Source: Bacteroidetes bacterium B1(2017)
GTDB lineage: Bacteria; Bacteroidota; Bacteroidia; UKL13-3
Assembly: GCA_002256395.1 (NCBI GenBank)
Contig: NKJG01000004.1
Location: forward strand, 186,001-250,000
Length of the DNA stretch: 64,000 nucleotides
Reading direction: 5' to 3'
A model generated the notes under the pieces. That model saw only the letters and a list, made by a program, of their open reading frames with translations. It had not been told where the DNA came from and did not search any database. This document shows, piece by piece, positions 10,401 to 18,721 of this stretch; position 1 is the stretch's first letter; each line of letters starts with the position of its first letter. Position numbers and translations under genes: made by a program.

Positions 10401-13400
10401 CCCAAGGAGGTACCTTAACTAGTATTTTAGGTACCACTTCAGGTACGCTTACCAAACAAGATGCCGGTACCTGGACAGTATCAGGTGCGAATACCTATAC
10501 GGGTGTTACCACTATAAATGGTGGAACTTTATCTGCATCTACAATAGTGGTATCTGCAAGTGCTAGTAATTTAGGAAATGCAAGTTCTGCAGTGGCATTA
10601 TCGGGCGGTAATTTAAGTTATACTGGATCAACAGCTGCCTTTACTAGGGGTTTAACCGTTTCAGCGGCAGGTGGTACTTTAACAAATACTTCAGCTAATG
10701 TGTTAACAGTAAGTACCGGTACTATTGTTACCACAACAGGAGGAGCACTTACCTTAACTAATACTAGCACAGGTGGTACTACCTTAAGCAGTGCTATTTC
10801 TGGTGGTGGATCTGTTATTGTAAATAATACAAGTACAGGAATTACCATCTTGAGTAGTGCAAATACATACTCGGGTGGAACAACATTAACTGCCGGAACA
10901 TTAAATATTAATAATGCGGGATCGAGTGGAACAAGTTCTTCAATAGGTACTGGAGCATTTACGTTAAATGGTGGAACTATTGATAATTCAACTGGAGGTG
11001 CTATTGTACTTTCAACTAATAATGCAATTACACTTGGTGGAGATTTTACATTCACTGGAACACAAAATTTAGATTTAGGAACTGGAACAATAACCATGAG
11101 TGCAGATAGAATAATTACCTCTTCTGCTAATACGCTAACTCTTGGAGGTTCTTTATCTGCTAGCACTTACAGCCTTACAAAAGCAGGTGCAGGTGGTTTA
11201 TCTTTTGGAGCAAATAGTATTTCAATTAAGGATTTTACCATCTCTGCAGGAACTTTAACCTCCACAAGCAATACACTTTCCCTTACAGGAAACTTCACAA
11301 ATAATGGAACCTTTACTCATAATAGTGGAACATTAAGTTTTGCTGGTTCCTTGGCGCAAACTCTTACGGGCGTTACAACATTTAATAATTTAACGGTTAA
11401 TAACGCTGCAGGATTAACTTCTACTAATAACATTACCGTAAACGGAATTCTTACTCTTACAAGTGCAAATGCATCTGCTACTGCTGGTGCCTTAAGCATG
11501 GGTGCATATACCTTAAACATGGGAGCTACCGCAACCACTGCTGGCACAGGCGATGTAACCGGAATGGTAAAACGTAGCACCATTGCTGCCTCCACAAATT
11601 ATAGTTTTGGAAATCAATTTACCGTTTTAAACTTTTCAAATACAGGTACACTTCCAACAGATATTACCGTGAAAATTATTTTAACCACGAGTCATTCTTG
11701 GAAAAGCGATGCTATTAATCGCTACTATGATATCATAAGAACCGGTGGAGATGTATCAAACAAAGTAGATATTCAATTGCATTATTTGGCAAGTGAACTG
11801 AATGGAGTTTTAGAAAATAGTAACATCGATTTTTTTGATTACCATGTTTCAAATTCGTCGGGTCATGATCATGGACATAATACTGAAAACACAACGGATA
11901 AATGGATTGGAAAAAGTGGTTTATCATTAACGTACCTTTTTCCAACTGTGTTTAGTGATAAATATTGGACCCTTGCTCAATCTACTATTCCAAATTATAC
12001 TTGGATTGGAGCCACCAGTAACGATTGGACTTTAGCTGATAATTGGTCAACTGGTGTTCCTATTTCAACTAGTGATGTAGTTATTCCTGATGCTACCACA
12101 ACAAGTTTTGATCCAACTTTACCAGCCTCTACTACCATTAAATCTATGAGTTTAGCAAATGGTAGTGTTTTAAATGGTGGTACAGGAACCATCCTAACAC
12201 TTAATGGAAGTAATGGCTCTGCTTGGATGAATGATAATGCAAGTTTTAATTATGGAACCAGTAAATTAGTTTTTACAGGCACCACTGCAACCATTGGTGG
12301 AACCAATACTTTTTATGATGTTACGATTAATTCAGGGGGAATAACTTCCGTTTCTACATCCGGAAGTAGTGTAAATATTAAGAATGCATTAGTTGTGGAT
12401 GGAGCCCTAAACACGAATGGTTTTTTAACCCTAAAATCAACTGCATCCGCAACAGCAAGAATTTCCCAAAGTGCTGGAACTATTACTGGTAATGTAAACG
12501 TAGAGCAATATATTCCAGGCAATAAACGCGCATCTAGGTTCCTTGCTCATCCTTTTAGTAGCGCCATTAATTTATCTCAATTAATAGATGATATTGATAT
12601 CACAGGAAACCCTGATGGTATAAACGATGCCACCATAAAAACAGTTGGTCCTAGTTTTACTTCCACGCTTACAAATAACCCAAGTTCATACTGGTTTAAT
12701 ACCGAAGGTGCAAATAGTGCATCTGTAAATGGGGGATGGGTTCCTTTTAAATCTGCCGATGGTACTGGTACTAATAATACTTGGGGAGTTGGAGAAGGAA
12801 TAAGAATTTTAATAAGAGGTGCTAAAGGCGAAGGATTGGATGCGAATGCCTACACTCCAAGTAGTACCACATTAACCATGACTGGTACTCCAAATCAAGG
12901 AAATAGCACCAGTGTTACTCTTTCTTCTTTAGGTTCGGGTAGTGGTCAAGGGTTTAATTTGGTAGGGAACCCGTTTGCTTGTCCTGTTGATTTTAGTGCG
13001 GTAGTTTGGTCTTCAACTGCTGCTGCCAATATCAATAAAACCATTTATTTAAGAAACCCTCAATCTGGAGCCTATACGCCACAGTTATTAGTGTCTGGAA
13101 ATCCCAAAATTATTCCTGCCTATACTGCAGTTTTTGTTCAGGCAACAAGTGGATCTCCCGTATTAACATTTACAGAAGCAAACAAAGCTGGTGCCAGTAA
13201 TGAAACAGTTTTTAAGAAGAATTCTTATATCGCAAATGGCCTTCAACTTAAAGCTAGTATAGATACGGTGGAGTATGATGTCTTAAACTTTGCTTTCGGC
13301 GATACCTACAAAGAAGAGTATGAAAGAACCAACGATGCCAATAAACTTCAAAACGACCTGTTTGATTTATATAGTATAAGCTCTGATGCTAAAAACCTGT

Positions 13401-13924
13401 GTACTGATATGCGCCCATTGAATAGCAACTCAGTTATTCCTTTAGGCCTAAGGTTAACTTCTGGTTCAAAAAGAATTAGAATAACAGTATATGCAAATAC
13501 CTTAGAAAATTACTTAGAGGCATACCTATTAGATAAAAATACACAAGCCTTAACCAAGTTAGAGGAAGGTAATTATTATGATTTGGATGTAGATGCTACA
13601 AATACTTTAAGCCTTGGTAACAATAGATTGCAAGTGGTATTTAAACAAGGTACAACTGGATTATCTCAAGTTTCAAAGGAGCCTAAAATCGGGTTATTTC
13701 CCAACCCAGCAAGCACTTTTATAGCTATTTCTTTTCCAACCAAATACGTAGGTGAATTTAATTATACCATCTGCAATCAATTAGGTGAAGAGCTTTGTAA
13801 TGGGGCAATTGAACCGAGCTTTTCTAACCCAAATCAAATCAACGTTGAAAATTTGGCAGCTGGCATTTACTTCATTAAAGTTAGCAATAGCCAAACAACA
13901 CAGACAATAAAATTCATTAAATAA
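7496..13924 (+). CDS. Giant T9SS type A beta-repeat surface protein
   Basis: 2142 aa. ATG 7496 is followed by a Sec signal peptide (MKKLKA..., hydrophobic core SIALLMLICFS, cleavage near residue 30 after NAQG). The body consists of beta-strand repeats. A module with TATGVLNIGG-type strands occurs at about 7800-8120 and 8590-8990 and also in the upstream paralogue. W-x-NWS-x-VP motifs, a duplicated 141-aa unit (9638-10483) and GHDHGHN (11861-11881) follow. The end, from LFPNPAST (about 13696), is a T9SS type A sorting domain. Expected path: Sec to the periplasm, T9SS across the outer membrane, processing by a PorU-type sortase. No catalytic domain is recognisable; an adhesin or extracellular matrix role is inferred. 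The next gene starts 31 bp downstream and may share the transcript. Confidence 0.88.
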   Translation: MKKLKALFQSKIKFVSIALLMLICFSNAQGATITSAQTGNWSATSTWVGGVVPNSSADIITIASGHIVTVDVTATVASLTVTGSITNNSSLTVSTTFAGAGSLTNSATGVLNIGGTSTINTLTATAAGNTVNYSGAAQTACIVTTYDNLTLSGTLAKTFANAITVNGTLSMEGTATLTLTAGALTYGPSATLKYNTSTLRTATATEWPTSIVNLEIAGTGVITSPGAGNLAVTGTFTVNANASVTIQRQFTVTGASIISGTANWISSSGTTRAMTFNGNVTLNNTATWTEPASGNGSANTFVFASNFINNALSFSALSTATAGHTFSGTNKTISGSTITSFVNVAVTGTITNKNTLTVTTALTGGGTLTQWATGVLNIGGTNTITTLIATSLGNTVNYTGAAQTVKTGTYNNLTLSGTGSKTTSTVTVNGVLSMEGSATASANITYGANATLQYNTSATPRTSGTTEWPASFTATGGVIIKSGTITLNGAKTALPKLTISGGVLNLGGFTSTGCSVLILGTSGQTATGTYGFTGSGASNINATYFAGTGTVNVTNAIWTWTGSSSTEWNTAANWNPTSVPTNSSEVIIPSVANQPTITTTLGAAKNITIKSGVTLTNTGGLTLTSGILILENGALNASTINGAGTLTLGGNIILSSIGTGTNGVTISCPIALGANRTFFVSDDGTNADDLTLSGIVSGNTFTLTKDGTGTLLLSGANTYTGSTTISAGTLKLNNATALGTVAAGTTITSGAVLDLYGTDYSTAETLTINGTGIANWGSIINSSSSPATFSGLITLGSASSIIGGTGLISISNIGTISGATFGLTLGGAQGGTLTSILGTTSGTLTKQDAGTWTLSGANTFIGATTISAGILKLNNASALGTTAGSTSITSGASLDLNGINYSTSEPLTINGTGISNGGAIINSSSSTATFAGLITLGSASSIIGGTGLISISNIGTISGATFGLTLGGAQGGTLTSILGTTSGTLTKQDAGTWTVSGANTYTGVTTINGGTLSASTIVVSASASNLGNASSAVALSGGNLSYTGSTAAFTRGLTVSAAGGTLTNTSANVLTVSTGTIVTTTGGALTLTNTSTGGTTLSSAISGGGSVIVNNTSTGITILSSANTYSGGTTLTAGTLNINNAGSSGTSSSIGTGAFTLNGGTIDNSTGGAIVLSTNNAITLGGDFTFTGTQNLDLGTGTITMSADRIITSSANTLTLGGSLSASTYSLTKAGAGGLSFGANSISIKDFTISAGTLTSTSNTLSLTGNFTNNGTFTHNSGTLSFAGSLAQTLTGVTTFNNLTVNNAAGLTSTNNITVNGILTLTSANASATAGALSMGAYTLNMGATATTAGTGDVTGMVKRSTIAASTNYSFGNQFTVLNFSNTGTLPTDITVKIILTTSHSWKSDAINRYYDIIRTGGDVSNKVDIQLHYLASELNGVLENSNIDFFDYHVSNSSGHDHGHNTENTTDKWIGKSGLSLTYLFPTVFSDKYWTLAQSTIPNYTWIGATSNDWTLADNWSTGVPISTSDVVIPDATTTSFDPTLPASTTIKSMSLANGSVLNGGTGTILTLNGSNGSAWMNDNASFNYGTSKLVFTGTTATIGGTNTFYDVTINSGGITSVSTSGSSVNIKNALVVDGALNTNGFLTLKSTASATARISQSAGTITGNVNVEQYIPGNKRASRFLAHPFSSAINLSQLIDDIDITGNPDGINDATIKTVGPSFTSTLTNNPSSYWFNTEGANSASVNGGWVPFKSADGTGTNNTWGVGEGIRILIRGAKGEGLDANAYTPSSTTLTMTGTPNQGNSTSVTLSSLGSGSGQGFNLVGNPFACPVDFSAVVWSSTAAANINKTIYLRNPQSGAYTPQLLVSGNPKIIPAYTAVFVQATSGSPVLTFTEANKAGASNETVFKKNSYIANGLQLKASIDTVEYDVLNFAFGDTYKEEYERTNDANKLQNDLFDLYSISSDAKNLCTDMRPLNSNSVIPLGLRLTSGSKRIRITVYANTLENYLEAYLLDKNTQALTKLEEGNYYDLDVDATNTLSLGNNRLQVVFKQGTTGLSQVSKEPKIGLFPNPASTFIAISFPTKYVGEFNYTICNQLGEELCNGAIEPSFSNPNQINVENLAAGIYFIKVSNSQTTQTIKFIK
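9638..10483 (+). repeat. Two tandem 423-bp coding repeats
   Basis: Units 9638-10060 and 10061-10483 are each exactly 423 bp (141 codons) and both start at the GANT signature, which recurs at 10484. The second half of each unit (about 9867-10060 and 10290-10483) is almost identical at protein level (GLITLGSASSIIGG through TKQDAGTWT), so the duplication or a conversion event is recent. The unit length matches the A units of the upstream paralogue. Confidence 0.85.
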
Positions 13925-13955
13925 TTCAACCTCGAAAAACATAAAATATAATCAT

Positions 13956-14159
13956 ATGAAAAAGAACTTATTCACCTGCCTTTTAGCCCTAGGCCTAACC
14001 CTTTCAGCTACCAGTTTATTTGCCCAACCGGGTTTCGATGATAATGAAATTGTAGATACCCCTATTGATGGAGGTGTTGGAGTTTTAATGGCTCTTAGCT
14101 TGGTATATGGCGCTAAACGCACTCTTTCAAAAGATAAAAATCAATCATCTATAAACTAA
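13956..14159 (+). CDS. 67-aa exported peptide with PID-CTERM-like tail
   Basis: ATG 13956 begins a signal peptide (MKKNLFTCLLALGLTLSATS, cleavage after LFAQ near residue 24). The mature part is only about 43 residues: an acidic segment (DDNEIVDTPIDGG), a short hydrophobic stretch (VGVLMALSLVYG) and a basic end (KRTLSKDK). The order PIDGG motif, hydrophobic helix, basic cluster matches the PID-CTERM-like sorting tails of small Bacteroidota proteins, a tripartite arrangement similar to exosortase/rhombosortase substrates. No processing enzyme is encoded in the window. It lies 31 bp after the giant protein and 17 bp before the next gene, suggesting one operon. The function is unknown; a membrane-tethered or surface-processed peptide is an inference. 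Confidence 0.7.
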   Translation: MKKNLFTCLLALGLTLSATSLFAQPGFDDNEIVDTPIDGGVGVLMALSLVYGAKRTLSKDKNQSSIN

Positions 14160-14176
14160 TTAGAAACTTAAAATTT

Positions 14177-14440
14177 ATGCAAATTTCATTTAATGTATAC
14201 ATAGTAATAGCAATTACTGTTGTATTAATATACCTCTTTAAAATTGCCTTTAAACCTACTTTTACAGGGAATTGCCCAAGCTGTAATTCAAACAGTGAAG
14301 TTGAAAGAGTAAAAAGAGGATTCGTTGGAAAATATGTGCTTTTCTTCCTTAAATTAAAGAAAATGCGCTGCAATAAATGCTATACAAATTTTAACCATTT
14401 ATTGGCACCACCAACCAAAGGTCAAGCAATTTACAAATAG
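14177..14440 (+). CDS. 87-aa membrane-anchored zinc-ribbon protein, unknown function
   Basis: ATG 14177 opens a hydrophobic N-terminal helix (about residues 5-25). The soluble part carries two Cys pairs, CPSC near residue 34 and CNKC near residue 67, separated by a basic, partly hydrophobic linker. The CxxC...CxxC pattern is a typical zinc ribbon. It is 17 bp downstream of the PID-tailed peptide gene and followed directly by a terminator, so it is probably the last gene of that transcript. I do not recognise the family. The N-in or N-out orientation cannot be settled here. Confidence 0.6.
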   Translation: MQISFNVYIVIAITVVLIYLFKIAFKPTFTGNCPSCNSNSEVERVKRGFVGKYVLFFLKLKKMRCNKCYTNFNHLLAPPTKGQAIYK

Positions 14441-14448
14441 CCCAAAAC

Positions 14449-14486
14449 AAAAAAACCAATCTATGGCTAGTAGATTGGTTTTTTTT
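14449..14486 (+). terminator. Rho-independent terminator
   Basis: CCAATCT (14456-14462) pairs with AGATTGG (14472-14478) across a 9-nt loop, with A-tract before and T-tract after. It closes the transcript ending with the zinc-ribbon gene. Confidence 0.8.
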
Positions 14487-14716
14487 ATATCAAGTAAAAT
14501 GATTTTAGATGTGAAGCATATAACCAAAACTTTGCCAAAGTGATATTAAGAAAAGTTTTATTATGTAAATGATAGATTATCAGTTAGTAAAAAATATAAA
14601 TTAGGGCTGGGGAATTAAAGGCGCATTAAAAGTGACTAGTTTATTGGATTTGCTTCGTATAAATTAGACACGGTTTTTGTACACTTTTTGGTTTAATTCT
14701 GATAATCAACTAATTA

Positions 14717-15913
14717 CTATTCTAATTCGCTGTACAATAAATACTTTTTTCGCATCATTTTGTATTTTTTTAATCCTGGCTGCCAAGATTTGCGAATTTC
14801 ATCCTCTGTTTTTCCAGCAATAATTTGCTTTCGTAATTCGCTTGTGCCAGCCAACTTATCAAAGAATGGGCTAAAAAAGGTATCCTTTGAAGAATCTGCC
14901 TTGTATAATTCAAGTAGCCAATAGAGATTAATTTTTTTCTGAAAGGGCGCAACATTCATTCCATATTCACTTAAATCAAAGCCTTTACATTCTTTTCCTT
15001 CAAAAGGAGGATGCTCTGCAATACCAGGAATATTTTGCGGTGTAAATAGGTCTGAACCAATCAAGCAATTTGGTCTTCCCACACATTCGAAAGGTTTATT
15101 TGTACCCCTTCCAATACTGTAAGGAGTACCTTCAAATAAACATAAACTAGGATATAAATAAATACTACTCATAGTAGGCAAATTTGGAGAAGGTTTAATT
15201 GGTAATTTGTAAGGAGTTTGATGCGTATAGTTTTTAATCTTAACTACATCTAGCTTACATGAAATATGATTTTTTAACCAGCCTTCACCATTTATCATTT
15301 GGGCATATTCGGCCATGGTGCATCCATGTACTATTGGCACAGGATGCATTCCAACAAAAGATTTATAGGACGAATCAAGTAAAGGGCCATCTACATAAAA
15401 GCCATTAGGGTTTGGCCTGTCTAAAACTAATAATGTCTTATTTTGCTCGGCACAAGCTTCCATTACATAATGTAAGGTAGATATATAGGTATAAAACCTA
15501 GCTCCTACATCTTGTATATCAAACAAAACGATATCTAATTTTTTTAGTTGTTCCTCATTTGGCTTTTTATAGGCGCCATATAAAGAGTAAACAGGGAGTT
15601 TTGTTTTTGAATCAATGCTAGATTTAACCTTTTCACCTGCAGAATGATCTCCCCTGAAACCGTGTTCTGGGGCAAAAATGCAAACAATTTCAATTTTATT
15701 TTTCTTAAGAAAATCAACCAAATGTTCTTTGCCAACCATTGCCGTTTGGTTCACAACAAGTCCAATTTTTTTCCCTTTTAGCATTGGAAGATATTTTTCT
15801 GGCTGCGCCGCTCCCGGAATTTGGGCAAATATTTTTGAACCCAAAAGGAAAAAGCATAAAAGAAAGGCCCAGTGTTTATATTTGAGCGGTATTATGAAAG
15901 TAAGTTTTTTCAT
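14717..15913 (-). CDS. Exo-beta-N-acetylmuramidase NamZ-like (DUF1343)
   Basis: 398 aa when started at ATG 15913; the frame stays open further upstream, but MKKLTFIIP with a signal peptide ending near GSKIFA is the natural start. DUF1343 proteins include NamZ, which removes N-acetylmuramic acid from the non-reducing end of peptidoglycan fragments. Visible family segments: GKKIGLVVNQTAM near the mature N-terminus, FAPEHGFRGDHSAGE with the conserved Glu-His, and LFDIQDVGARFYTYISTL. A periplasmic location is expected. The gene is divergent from the FtsX-like gene, and the two start codons overlap by 20 bp. A role in wall recycling is inferred from the family. Confidence 0.82.
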   Translation of the reverse strand: MKKLTFIIPLKYKHWAFLLCFFLLGSKIFAQIPGAAQPEKYLPMLKGKKIGLVVNQTAMVGKEHLVDFLKKNKIEIVCIFAPEHGFRGDHSAGEKVKSSIDSKTKLPVYSLYGAYKKPNEEQLKKLDIVLFDIQDVGARFYTYISTLHYVMEACAEQNKTLLVLDRPNPNGFYVDGPLLDSSYKSFVGMHPVPIVHGCTMAEYAQMINGEGWLKNHISCKLDVVKIKNYTHQTPYKLPIKPSPNLPTMSSIYLYPSLCLFEGTPYSIGRGTNKPFECVGRPNCLIGSDLFTPQNIPGIAEHPPFEGKECKGFDLSEYGMNVAPFQKKINLYWLLELYKADSSKDTFFSPFFDKLAGTSELRKQIIAGKTEDEIRKSWQPGLKKYKMMRKKYLLYSELE

Positions 15914-17132
15914 TGCAAAACGTTTAATGGCCGAAAAGCCGCTCCAAAGAAATGGAAAGAGAAGCGGATTTTCAAGGTTGATTATCAACCTTGCACTTAT
16001 TGCTGTATGCGTAAGTGTAATGGTTATGATTTTAGCCACAGCAATAGTAAAAGGTTATCAGCACGAAGTAAGAGATAAATTAATTGGATTTAATGCTCCC
16101 TTACAAATAAGTCACCTCGATTTAAATAATAGTTTTGAAAGCTTACCCATTGAACGAGATAGTATACTTGAAACACTTGCCATTAAAAAAGAGGGTGTTA
16201 CTTATTTTCAAATTTATGCAACTAAAGCGGGTATTATTAAAACAGAGGAGGCCTTCGAAGGAATTGTATTAAAAGGAATAGGTGCTAATTATAATTGGGA
16301 CTTTATTGGTTCAAACCTAAAGAGCGGCCGATTACCTAATCTTTCTGATTCCAATGCTTCACAAGAGATTCTGATTTCTGCCATCACAGCGAAAAGATTA
16401 AATTTTAAACTGAATGAGTACGCCTATATCTATTTTATTCAAGATCCACCTAGGGTTAGAAAATTGAAAATTTGTGGAATTTTTGATACTGGAATGGGTG
16501 AATTGGATGAACTATATGCCTATGTAGATATTAGACAGGTTCAGAAATTGAATAATTGGAACAAAGAGTCAATTAGCGGGTATGAAATTGGCCTGAAAGA
16601 TTATACTAAAACAGAGGATATGCGAAATGAAATGGCCTCAATAACGCCCTATAATATGGGTTTGAGTAGCATTTTTGACTTGTATCCAGCTTTGTTTGAT
16701 TGGTTGAATTTATTGGACATGAATGTTATTATTATTCTAATTTTAATGGTGGCTGTGGCATCCATAAATATGATTACAGCTTTGCTTATCTTAATTTTGG
16801 AGCGCACCCAAATGATTGGTTTAATGAAGGCAATGGGGGCAGAAGACAAAACAGTAAGCCAGATTTTTTTGTGGATGGCTGCCAATATTATAATTAAAGG
16901 TTTACTCTTAGGTAATTTTTTGGGAATTGGCTTAGCCTACCTACAAAACAAATTTTCTTGGATAAAATTAGATCAAAAATCATATTACCTAAATAGGGTT
17001 CCCATTGAAATAAATCTGAGTGATTTGGTATGGATAAATACCCTTAGTTTTATTATTTGCTTCCTACTATTGCTTTTGCCTGTTAAGATTATCAGTAAGG
17101 TAAAGCCCATTAAAACCATCCAATTTAATTAG
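15894..17132 (+). CDS. FtsX-like ABC transporter permease (LolC/E-type)
   Basis: 412 aa from ATG 15894. The start is chosen because MKVSFFIAKRL resembles the conserved N-terminus of LolC/E-type permeases, even though the frame is open further back. TM1 is near residues 28-50, followed by a periplasmic domain of about 220 residues (MacB core type). TM2 starts at about residue 275 (NVIIILILMVAVASIN); TM3 and TM4 follow in the FtsX domain. Family members form the membrane part of ABC machines that extract lipoproteins or transmit force. No ATPase is adjacent; the LolD-like ATPase at 49890-50576 is a candidate partner. Two glycosyltransferase genes follow within 8 and 17 bp. Confidence 0.82.
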   Translation: MKVSFFIAKRLMAEKPLQRNGKRSGFSRLIINLALIAVCVSVMVMILATAIVKGYQHEVRDKLIGFNAPLQISHLDLNNSFESLPIERDSILETLAIKKEGVTYFQIYATKAGIIKTEEAFEGIVLKGIGANYNWDFIGSNLKSGRLPNLSDSNASQEILISAITAKRLNFKLNEYAYIYFIQDPPRVRKLKICGIFDTGMGELDELYAYVDIRQVQKLNNWNKESISGYEIGLKDYTKTEDMRNEMASITPYNMGLSSIFDLYPALFDWLNLLDMNVIIILILMVAVASINMITALLILILERTQMIGLMKAMGAEDKTVSQIFLWMAANIIIKGLLLGNFLGIGLAYLQNKFSWIKLDQKSYYLNRVPIEINLSDLVWINTLSFIICFLLLLLPVKIISKVKPIKTIQFN

Positions 17133-17140
17133 TAAAGCCG

Positions 17141-17935
17141 ATGAAATCTTGGGTGCCTAATTCAATTAAATTTCCGTTTTGGTGGATTTTTAAATCGCCA
17201 CAAAGAAGCCTCGGGTGGTATACCCTTAAAAATGATTTAATTGGATTAGGTATTCAATTTAAAACTAGGATTAGTAAAGCTAATCCAAAACCTATTAGCA
17301 TTTGTGTTGGATTATTTAATAGGCAAGAAATTTTTCTTAAGTATTTTATTCCCAGTCTAGCCAATTGTGATAACCTTGATAAAATAGAACTTTCAATTGT
17401 GGTTTGTGGAAATGAGGATTTGGCAGAATTTGAAAGGCAAATTAAAATGGTATATACAGGTAAGTTGCTTATTCAAAAAACAGAACAAACATTTACTCGA
17501 GCTTGTACCTTGAATTTAGCCGTAAAACAATCTAGCCACGAAATTCTATTTTTGTGCGATGCAGATTTTTCAATTCCTAAGGAGATTGTTCAATTGTGCG
17601 CTAATAACACCTTTTCCAATGCCTGTTGGTTTCCAATTGTATTTTATTTATACAAAAATAAACCTCCCATTTACTCCTCGAAGAATGGCGAATGGATGAT
17701 TTGGGGAGGTAAGGGTTTGCTTTGCATGAACAGAACCCAATACGCCAATTTAGGTGGTTTAGATGAAAAATTTATTACCTGGGGTGGGGAGGATGAAGAC
17801 TTTTGGATGAGAGCACATAAAGCAAGCTATATTGTCATTAGAAGTCACGAAAAGGGTTTATTACACCATTGGCATCCTAGTTTAAATGCTAAATATAAAA
17901 AACTAGAAGAATTGTCGGATATGGGCTTACTGTAG
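17141..17935 (+). CDS. GT2-family glycosyltransferase with galactosyltransferase-type C-terminus
   Basis: 264 aa from ATG 17141, 8 bp after the permease gene. The fold is GT-A: an N-terminal Rossmann-like half (ISICVGLFNRQEIFLKYF), a DxD-type metal site in LFLCDADFSIP (about residues 141-151), and the acceptor-site motif GGLDEKFITWGGEDEDFWMR, shared with chondroitin-polymerase/beta-1,4-galactosyltransferase C-terminal domains. It transfers a sugar from a nucleotide donor, probably onto a surface polysaccharide or glycolipid. No membrane segment is seen, so it is cytoplasmic or peripheral. Donor and acceptor cannot be read from sequence. It is probably co-transcribed with the following GT2 gene. 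Confidence 0.8.
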   Translation: MKSWVPNSIKFPFWWIFKSPQRSLGWYTLKNDLIGLGIQFKTRISKANPKPISICVGLFNRQEIFLKYFIPSLANCDNLDKIELSIVVCGNEDLAEFERQIKMVYTGKLLIQKTEQTFTRACTLNLAVKQSSHEILFLCDADFSIPKEIVQLCANNTFSNACWFPIVFYLYKNKPPIYSSKNGEWMIWGGKGLLCMNRTQYANLGGLDEKFITWGGEDEDFWMRAHKASYIVIRSHEKGLLHHWHPSLNAKYKKLEELSDMGLL

Positions 17936-17952
17936 TATATTTGCAATTGAAA

Positions 17953-18714
17953 ATGAATCAGCCTTTAGTTACTATTATTACTCCCTCATTTAACCAAGCT
18001 CAATGGCTTGAGGCAACTATACAATCTGTATTAACGCAATCGTATAAAAATATTGAGTATATAATTATAGATGGTGGTTCAACAGATGGTTCAAAAGAGA
18101 TTATTGAAAAATACTCTCATAAACTTGCTTACTGGCAATCTGAAAAGGATAAGGGTCAGGCCTTTGCCATAAATATTGGTTTTAAGAAGGCAAAGGGAGA
18201 TTTGGTTGCGTATTTAAATTCAGATGATTTGTTAGAACCTAAAGCTGTTGAAGGAATTGTGAATGCCTTTGAGGTTAACCAGGAGTTTGCCATTTTATAT
18301 GGAAAATGTAAAACTATTGATGCCAACGGAAATTTAATTCACGAAGCTCAAGGCAACCCAATAAAGTTTGATTCTTTAGCTCGCAATGGAATGTTGCCAA
18401 ACATATTTCAACCAGCATGCTTTTTTAATGTTGCTTATATTACCAACTGGTATTTAGTAAATGAGGAGTACCAATTTGCATTTGATTATGATTTGATTCT
18501 ATCTCTAGCAAAAATCAAAACTATATTATTTTTGAACCGAGAAATAGCCTCTTATAGAGTGCATGAAAATAGTAAAAGCAGCAAGTTTATTGTTGAAGCC
18601 TATAAAGAAAAATTGAGTATTCAAGAAAAATACGATAGGGGAGGATTTCTATTTTTTAAATGGCAACGAATAAAATTGGCACTCGCCCAATTAACGGGCA
18701 AGATGCCAAAATAA
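17953..18714 (+). CDS. Family 2 glycosyltransferase
   Basis: 253 aa from ATG 17953; a TTG at 17941 could extend it by four residues, but MNQPLVTIITPSFNQ is the classical GT2 beginning. Nucleotide-sugar site: IDGGSTDGS (about residues 38-46). DxD-type site: AYLNSDDLL (about residues 92-100). Overall length fits a single GT-A domain with no membrane anchor. Its neighbours, another glycosyltransferase and an FtsX-type permease, point to cell-surface glycan synthesis, but the product is unknown. The pfkA gene converges 7 bp downstream. Confidence 0.85.
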   Translation: MNQPLVTIITPSFNQAQWLEATIQSVLTQSYKNIEYIIIDGGSTDGSKEIIEKYSHKLAYWQSEKDKGQAFAINIGFKKAKGDLVAYLNSDDLLEPKAVEGIVNAFEVNQEFAILYGKCKTIDANGNLIHEAQGNPIKFDSLARNGMLPNIFQPACFFNVAYITNWYLVNEEYQFAFDYDLILSLAKIKTILFLNREIASYRVHENSKSSKFIVEAYKEKLSIQEKYDRGGFLFFKWQRIKLALAQLTGKMPK

Positions 18715-18721
18715 ATTACTT

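Noticed and set aside
9638-10483. Tandem duplication as an insertion-sequence footprint
   Set aside because: Unit length is a whole number of codons and equals the protein repeat unit; no terminal inverted repeats or transposase.
7603-12522. Minus-strand open frames opposite the second giant gene (up to 182 codons)
   Set aside because: Same antisense shadow effect; the plus strand has a signal peptide, repeats and a sorting domain in one intact frame.
15678-15893. Upstream extension of the FtsX-like gene
   Set aside because: It would lie entirely antisense inside the NamZ coding region and lacks the conserved permease N-terminus, which begins at 15894.
15914-16039. Upstream extension of the NamZ-like gene
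   Set aside because: It would run antisense through the permease gene and place 42 residues before a proper signal peptide.
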